Below are positions 58,441 through 64,000 of a stretch of 64,000 bases of DNA, piece by piece. The stretch comes from Flaccisagitta enflata (Eukaryota; Chaetognatha; Sagittoidea; Aphragmophora). The notes beneath the pieces are model-generated. The model was not told the origin of the DNA. It saw nothing but the letters and a program-made list of their open reading frames with translations, and did not search any database. The stretch covers positions 57,660,001 to 57,724,000 of the forward strand of contig OZ231126.1 in NCBI GenBank assembly GCA_965153355.1. Direction: 5' to 3'. The translations under genes and the position numbers were made by a program. Numbering within the stretch: position 1 is the stretch's first letter; every line of letters starts with the position of its first letter.

Positions 58441-59142
58441 AGGGTCTTTCCTCCCTCTCGCTTCAAATTCTATGTTCCATAATCTTCAAGAGTTGCAGTC
58501 TGGAACTTCCATATTGACGCTGCAACTTGTGGGCAAAAGCGAACAACCCCCTCCCTCACCCTCTTTCATACCCCAATACACACACACAACTGCAGTATCA
58601 AAAATGCGCGTTTAGATAAGATCATCACGGACTCACGGACCCACGGACGGACGGAATGAGGGACGGACAAAGCCTCTAACGGTGTTGCGAGTCCGCGACT
58701 AATACGTAAGTTATCATGATCGCACTTACAATTGGGGAATGGGAGTATTATCACAATTACCTCCCCCCCCCCCTTATAAAAAGTACTATGATGAAAATCA
58801 CGTCTGACATTTATTCACACAAAACATGCTTTCTCGCTTTCATTTCAATTGCATCCTTGCATCTCAATATTCTCAAAAAGAGGTTCTAACCGTCCGTACG
58901 TCCGTGCGTCCAGTTGTCAGACGTCAGTTCCATTTTATGTTATTAGGTAGCATAAGGCTTCCTCTTCATCAGTAACAATAATCAGAATCAATATCAATAA
59001 TTAATAAACAATAAACGCATCCAAGTGATAGAATCCTTGCAGTCAGGTTTGCCCTAAACTAAACGTCCATCTGTCTCATATTATCAACCCAAATTTGACC
59101 AGTCGCAGGTTCACTCAGGAAGTACCGTTCTTTTTATAATTT
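58441..59142. repeat. TTGCG-subfamily fragment and unrecognised DNA
   Basis: 58580-58702 is a reverse end (GGACGGACAAAGCCTCTAAC, hairpin GTTGCGAGTCCGCGACT). The remainder shows no gene. Confidence 0.55.
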
Positions 59143-59480
59143 TTTAGTCGCGTGTTATGTGACTCTATAACCCACTTTTTGGTCTGTCGGTCGGTCGGTC
59201 GGTCGGTCGGTCCGTCCGTCCGTCCGTCCGTCTGTCAAAGGCGTTTAAAACGTTTTAAGACATTTTAAAGGTTTTAGGGCATCAATATGGACCTGTTGGC
59301 CAATTCAAAGGTTATTTTCAGAATTATAATCTGTCTGCCTGTCTGTTTGTCCGACCTTTTGTGAAAATGCCGACGCACGCGACTTAGGTCTAGTTTTCTT
59401 TCTAGTTTTTCTAGTTTTCTTTCAAGTCCGACGGACGGACGGACAAAGCCTCTTATAGAGTTGCGTGCCCGCAACTAAAA
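59143..59480. mobile_element. Two facing hairpin-ended elements
   Basis: The forward copy starts AGTCGCG-TGTTA-TGTGACT with a GTCGGTCGGTCC tract and ends GACGCACGCGACTTAGGT. The reverse end lies at 59424-59480 (GACGGACGGACAAAGCCTCT, hairpin AGTTGCG-TGCC-CGCAACT). Confidence 0.75.
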
Positions 59481-61140
59481 ATTGTTTCTAACCATTCTTT
59501 AAAAGATTTTCAAAAAATCTTTCAATCTAGACCAATCCCAGCTCTGTATCTCAAATGGTTTAGAAGCTAGAGCCCTGCAAAGAGGAGCACTTAATTGCTA
59601 TATTGCATTTTTACATCATGTACCTCCTGAGCCGGAAAAACGCACTAGTAGCGTCAAGATCACGGACGTGACCTGGTTCACGTGATGGAGAGAGAAGGAC
59701 ACTAGAGTAATGGCGTTGGCCTTAATATAGTTCTATCTACGTCCTGTCCATACAACTCTATCTGCCCAATGCATAGCTACGCTATCACCCTCCAAAAAAT
59801 CAACTTCGCCGCGTTTGCAAGTAAAGAGAAACAAAAGGATCAGCCAAAATTCTTTTTGAATAAAACATAACAGTATAGCATAATCACTTTTGTATGTGAA
59901 GATGGACGCATCATTAGCGGGACTATCATGATCACATTGAGATTGAGCTAGTGATACACTTGAAATACTGAAGGTCAAATTCATTGCAAATGATTCATTT
60001 CAAAATATCTGTATTTTACATGGGCCTAAGACCTTGAGGATATGGCTGTCCTGCACTTTCTAAATCTCACTTTTAAATATCAGCTCTAAAATAATTCTAA
60101 CACAAATTTCATTCCATGGATATAAAAATGTTTAAGTGTTTCAAACAAAGAAAATATGATTGGTACTACTCGACTAAATAAAAAAGCTGCACTTTTAAAA
60201 AGCAAATTGTCATACTGAGTTTCAAAAAAACTAATCAAAATCTTAGATCGTTAGAAAGCTCTTGAAAAGATCTTTCATTTGGCTCCAATCTGGTAATTCT
60301 AGCTTTATTCGTTTAGAAATGGCATAAGAATGAGTAGAAACATTGTCATAATCAGTTTACAATCGTATTGAAAAATGAACATTTTTACAAATTAGAAAAT
60401 AACTTTGACAAACTCTTATTCATAAACCGTTTTAGATACAGATCTGAGATTTGTCTAGAATGAAAGAAAATTTGAAAATCTTTCAAATCACATAAACAGA
60501 AAAAGGTTCAAATGATTTCTTTTTCTTAATCATCAACTCAAAAAAGGGTGCGGCTTTTTTTTTAGGCAAGTAGTAGAACATTTCATCTCATATCAATCAC
60601 ATCGCCGTTTTGATTAATTATATTCTGGACAAGGTATGAAGTTGTTATGATGATTTACAGAACATGGAGAGTGAGAGAGACAGAGATCGAGCTACCATGA
60701 AAGAAAACAGACAGTGTGAAAAAAAAAGAATCCAGATAGAATGATAGAATACAAACGCGACCACGTGCAAAGACAAAAAACGCTATCGCGGGATACTTCT
60801 GATGAATAGAGAAAAAGGTAGTGTCCCTAGAACCTGGTCACTTTTCTTTTTTGAGAGGCTATAGTGAAAAAAACGCGATCACGCCCGCGTTTTGCCCACT
60901 AATCACGCTATGGTTTTGGCTGACGACATATCTCTTTTACATAAGGATTGCAAAACTGAAATGAGCAATATTTTCACTCAAACCAATGCCATTTCTTAAC
61001 GAAAAAAGATAGCAATACCAGATTGGCGCCAAATGAAAGTACCTTTGAAGGGCTTTCAGACGACCTAAGATTTTATGAAGTTTTACTGAGATTCATAGGC
61101 AAAATCAGCCATTCAAAAGTGCGTCTTTTTTTTAGTCGTA
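59481..61140. other. Intergenic, no gene recognised
   Basis: AT-rich. The shared block CCAATCTGGTAATTCTAGCT...GTTTAGAAATGGC occurs at about 60285-60325, and an inverted relative near 60990-61030, so an old foldback element may span 60.2-61.1 kb. Confidence 0.4.
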
Positions 61141-61146
61141 TGGTAT

Positions 61147-61162
61147 TTATCTATCTATCGAT

Positions 61163-61223
<61 letters not shown>

Positions 61224-61433
61224 ATCGTCTTTTTTCTTTTTTCCTTTGTTCCTTTGTTTCTATGTTTCTTTGTTTCTATGTTTCTAAGTTTCTATGTTTC
61301 TTTGTTTCTATGTTTCTTTCCTTCTTTCTTCCTTTCTTCCTTCTTTCTTTCTCTCTTTCTTTCTTTCTGTAGTGCACGTGTGTCTCCCACTCTGTCTGTC
61401 TGGTTGTCTTCCATTCTGTCTGTCTGACTCTCT

Positions 61434-61522
<89 letters not shown>
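61147..61522. repeat. (TATC)n, TTTCTATGTTTC repeats, (CT)n
   Basis: TATC to 61215, then T/C-rich 12-mers, GTCT, and CT to 61522, where it forms the distal part of the tract before the next exon's acceptor. Confidence 0.9.
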
Positions 61523-61526
<4 letters not shown>

Positions 61527-61589
61527 TTCTATCGGTTATCGGGATCCCACGCGCCTAATCTCCGTGTCTCACTTATTCCTTTCAACCAG

Positions 61590-64000
61590 TTGCGCCGAGC
61601 CAAATTCAAAGAAGCAGAAAAAAAAGGGCGAGACTGCAATTGCAAACAAAAGAATAAGCAAAAGAAAAAAGAAAGGGAAAGAAAAAAAAGAAAGAAAAGA
61701 AAAACTGCAACTCAGCCCGGGAATAAAAAAATGGCTACAATCGTTCGGTCGTTGTTTCGCTTTTGTTCGGGCTCTCACTCAAAGAACAAAAGAAGGAAAC
61801 ACGGTACACCATCTATCAAAAGATTAGAAGAACAACAGCAGCAACAGCAGCAGCAGCAACAACAACAACAACAACAACAAAATTACACTCAACAAAACCA
61901 TAATCAACAGCAACAATATCCACAACAACAACAGCAACAACAAGAACATTTGAAAGTGGCTGCGAATCTGCCCGAATCGGATAGAAAACATTCGCCTCAG
62001 CATCGCCAATATCAAAGAGTTCATCGCGAAAAGGATCATCCGCGTTACGTGAGGGCTTGGCAAGAAGATAAAGGAGAAGACGAAGGGGATGGTGGGGGAA
62101 GGCGTGGGGACGAGGTGAGGGAAAAGAAGAACAAAGGGGACGATGATAAGAAGAAAAAGGTGAAAAAGAAAAAGGAAAAGGTGAAAAAGAAGACAAAAGA
62201 GGAAGATGGCGGAAAGAAAGAAAAAAAGAAAATATTCGACTCCAAATCGATCGAGAGAGCGTCGATAATGGGCGAGAAGATAGAACTGGCGATTGAAGAC
62301 GATGATGACGGTATCATTATGAGAAAACAGGGTAACACAATCGAAACTAGCGAAAGTGTCGAAACCGAAAATCGGTCAGTCGTCGATGATAATAACGCGA
62401 AGGTCACCGGGTCAATGGGGTTGGAGAATGCAGGAGAAGAAGAAGAGAAAGAAGAGAAAGAGGAGAAGGAGAAGGAGAAGGAGAATAAGAATGGAGAGGA
62501 AGTGGAAGAGAGCGCCGATGATGGGATCTCCCCGAGGAGGCGAAGAGGCAGAAGAAAAAGTGGGCGTGACCGGTTTGAAGAAGAAGATAAAAGAGGAGAG
62601 GAGATCGAAAAAGACGCTCATGTTGTTGAGGGGATCAAAGACCAAGAATCGATTATTATCAACGACCGCTCTGCCACGACTGCTAACAACCCCGACTCAA
62701 CAACACATCATCCGGAAACAACAACGACATCAACTATCAACACCACCAACATCGCGTCTGCTTACCCCACCAACGCCGCCGATGACGATATCCCCGCCTT
62801 TGATACTATCGAAATCACAGCCACCGCCGCCGTTGCCACGATCTCCGCCTCAAACAACGCCTCATCATCGTCGTCATCATCTTCGTCATCGTTATCATCA
62901 CGCCTGGTATCAACTACAACCGTTGTCGACCCGTCGGCCACCACAAAACCCGCTCAAAAATCAGCCGACAACAATAATTCTGCCGAGGCAATTTCTCGTT
63001 CGTCCGAGAAAAACGCCTCTTCCGCCCTCGCTACATACAAGTCATCCTCCTCCTTATCCTACTCATCTCCCACCACCACCACCACAAAAGATCCAACCCA
63101 CACCCTCACCCACGCCCCCGCGCACATTTCCCTTTCCTCGCCGCCCGCGACCTCCTCCTCTTTTTACTCCCATTCTGCTCGTATGATTACGTCTAGGAAG
63201 GAATCGGCCAAGTCCATTACCGCCGCTGGCGACCCGGGCTTCCTCATCAACCGAGGCAAAATCAATTCTCCGATGCACCGAGAGGAGAAAGAAGAGGAGG
63301 AGCAGGAGGAGGAAGAAGAGAAGGGAGAGGAAGAGCGGAAGGTTAGTGAAGAAGCATGGGAAGCAAAGGGAAGCGTGGAGGATGAACAAGAGGGAGAGGA
63401 TGGGAAGGACGAGTTGGGGTCGGACGAAGGAGGAAAGGAGGCGAATTATATTATGATGAAGGAGAAGAAGAAGAAGAAGAAGAAGGAGGAGATGAAGAAG
63501 GAGATGATGATGACGACGAGGAATAAGAATGAGAGGAGAGAGATGAAAAGCGGCGGTGGGCAACCACCGGAAGCCAGTCAAGAAAACGAAATTGAACGGA
63601 TAAGGAAATTGAGAGAAAAACCTGAAAAACAAGAAAAGGAAAATGATGAAGAGGCGGTGAGTGGGGAGGAAAGAGAGGAGGAAAGTGAAGAAGAGGAGGA
63701 GGAAAAGCGCGAAGGGGGAAAAGAGAAAAGGAATGATGGAATGGAAGGAGGAGGTATCGCCGTCGTCGCCGAATGGCTTTCAAATAATCGAAAACAAACC
63801 GGAAAACAAAATAGGAAACTCGCGCAATCGGAAAAAGAATCAACGATAAAAGAAAATAAAGAAGAACCAAACGACGTAGAATCAGATTCGCGGCCACTGA
63901 AAGAACAACAACAACTACAAAGACAATTTGGAGAACAATCACATGAATTTGGACAACAACCACAACAACAACAAAAACTCCCTGAAACCACGACGATGAT
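61590..64000 (+). CDS. Very long exon of a Q/K/E/S/T-rich disordered protein (partial)
   Basis: One frame (codons starting at positions divisible by three) is open from 61527 to the window end. The likely acceptor is TTATTCCTTTCAACCAG ending at 61589, giving at least 803 codons; an internal ATG in good context is at 61731. The N-terminal ~90 residues are basic (LRRAKFKEAEKKGRD..., KKKERERKKRKK). Then follow a poly-Gln block (about residues 80-120), a K/E-rich segment, SPRRRRGRRKSG, a Thr/Ser/Ala-rich section with a Ser run, long Glu/Lys blocks and more Gln. Simple-sequence tracts fall within the frame, and stops appear in the other frames but not this one over 2.4 kb, which argues for coding. 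No domain was recognised. Upstream exons were not found, and the 3' end is outside the window. Confidence 0.7.
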   Translation, partial: MRRAKFKEAEKKGRDCNCKQKNKQKKKERERKKRKKRKTATQPGNKKMATIVRSLFRFCSGSHSKNKRRKHGTPSIKRLEEQQQQQQQQQQQQQQQQNYTQQNHNQQQQYPQQQQQQQEHLKVAANLPESDRKHSPQHRQYQRVHREKDHPRYVRAWQEDKGEDEGDGGGRRGDEVREKKNKGDDDKKKKVKKKKEKVKKKTKEEDGGKKEKKKIFDSKSIERASIMGEKIELAIEDDDDGIIMRKQGNTIETSESVETENRSVVDDNNAKVTGSMGLENAGEEEEKEEKEEKEKEKENKNGEEVEESADDGISPRRRRGRRKSGRDRFEEEDKRGEEIEKDAHVVEGIKDQESIIINDRSATTANNPDSTTHHPETTTTSTINTTNIASAYPTNAADDDIPAFDTIEITATAAVATISASNNASSSSSSSSSSLSSRLVSTTTVVDPSATTKPAQKSADNNNSAEAISRSSEKNASSALATYKSSSSLSYSSPTTTTTKDPTHTLTHAPAHISLSSPPATSSSFYSHSARMITSRKESAKSITAAGDPGFLINRGKINSPMHREEKEEEEQEEEEEKGEEERKVSEEAWEAKGSVEDEQEGEDGKDELGSDEGGKEANYIMMKEKKKKKKKEEMKKEMMMTTRNKNERREMKSGGGQPPEASQENEIERIRKLREKPEKQEKENDEEAVSGEEREEESEEEEEEKREGGKEKRNDGMEGGGIAVVAEWLSNNRKQTGKQNRKLAQSEKESTIKENKEEPNDVESDSRPLKEQQQLQRQFGEQSHEFGQQPQQQQKLPETTTM

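Noticed and set aside
62356-63186. 276-residue ATG-to-stop frame rich in R, K, P and T
   Set aside because: It overlaps, in another frame, the longer open exon that runs from 61590 to the window end with more balanced codons; it is a shadow of that exon.

Overview
The window looks like nuclear DNA of an invertebrate animal. The genes are split by spliceosomal introns (GT...AG), intergenic DNA is long and AT-rich, and there is an extreme load of microsatellites, minisatellites and short non-autonomous transposons. No prokaryotic operons, CRISPR arrays or viral genes were seen. The phylum cannot be fixed from the sequence. Dispersed elements carrying (ACGG)n/(ACAG)n tracts recall Helitron-like or 'pearl'-type elements known from molluscs and some arthropods, but this is only a hint.

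Genes. (1) 8.8-15.9 kb, plus strand: five exons of a juvenile-hormone-acid-methyltransferase-like SAM methyltransferase; the first exon was not found. (2) 19.0-26.1 kb, minus strand: a complete ten-exon orthologue of FANK1 (fibronectin type III plus ankyrin repeats, 483 aa). Every splice phase fits, and its last ankyrin-bearing exons align almost residue for residue in length with the vertebrate protein. (3) 26.9-30.3 kb, minus strand, directly upstream of FANK1: a five-exon gene of unknown family, possibly part of the same transcription unit. (4) 61.6-64.0 kb, plus strand: one very long open exon, running off the window, that encodes a Q/K/E/S/T-rich disordered protein. A possible isolated terminal exon lies at 31.6 kb (minus).

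Layout. 0-8 kb: repeats, including a 16-bp minisatellite, a graded 13-bp minisatellite and a ~162-bp satellite. 8-16 kb: the methyltransferase, whose introns hold a decayed Tc1-type transposase, a terminal-inverted-repeat (TIR) element and a 1-kb TA-flanked foldback element. 16-19 kb: repeats between the convergent methyltransferase and FANK1 genes. 19-30 kb: FANK1 and its upstream neighbour, with microsatellites lying at or beside several splice sites. 30-61 kb: no convincing complete gene. This part is a dense mosaic of hairpin-ended elements, TIR elements filled with 20-bp tandem arrays, foldback elements with target-site duplications that can be read directly, a ~3.4-kb foldback block, and GA/CT arrays, one pair of which forms a large hairpin. 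61.6-64 kb: the disordered-protein gene.

The methyltransferase and FANK1 are unrelated in function, and nothing indicates that the genes form a pathway. The most unusual content is the repeat biology: element families whose end hairpins differ between copies by paired, stem-preserving changes, and insertions datable by nesting.
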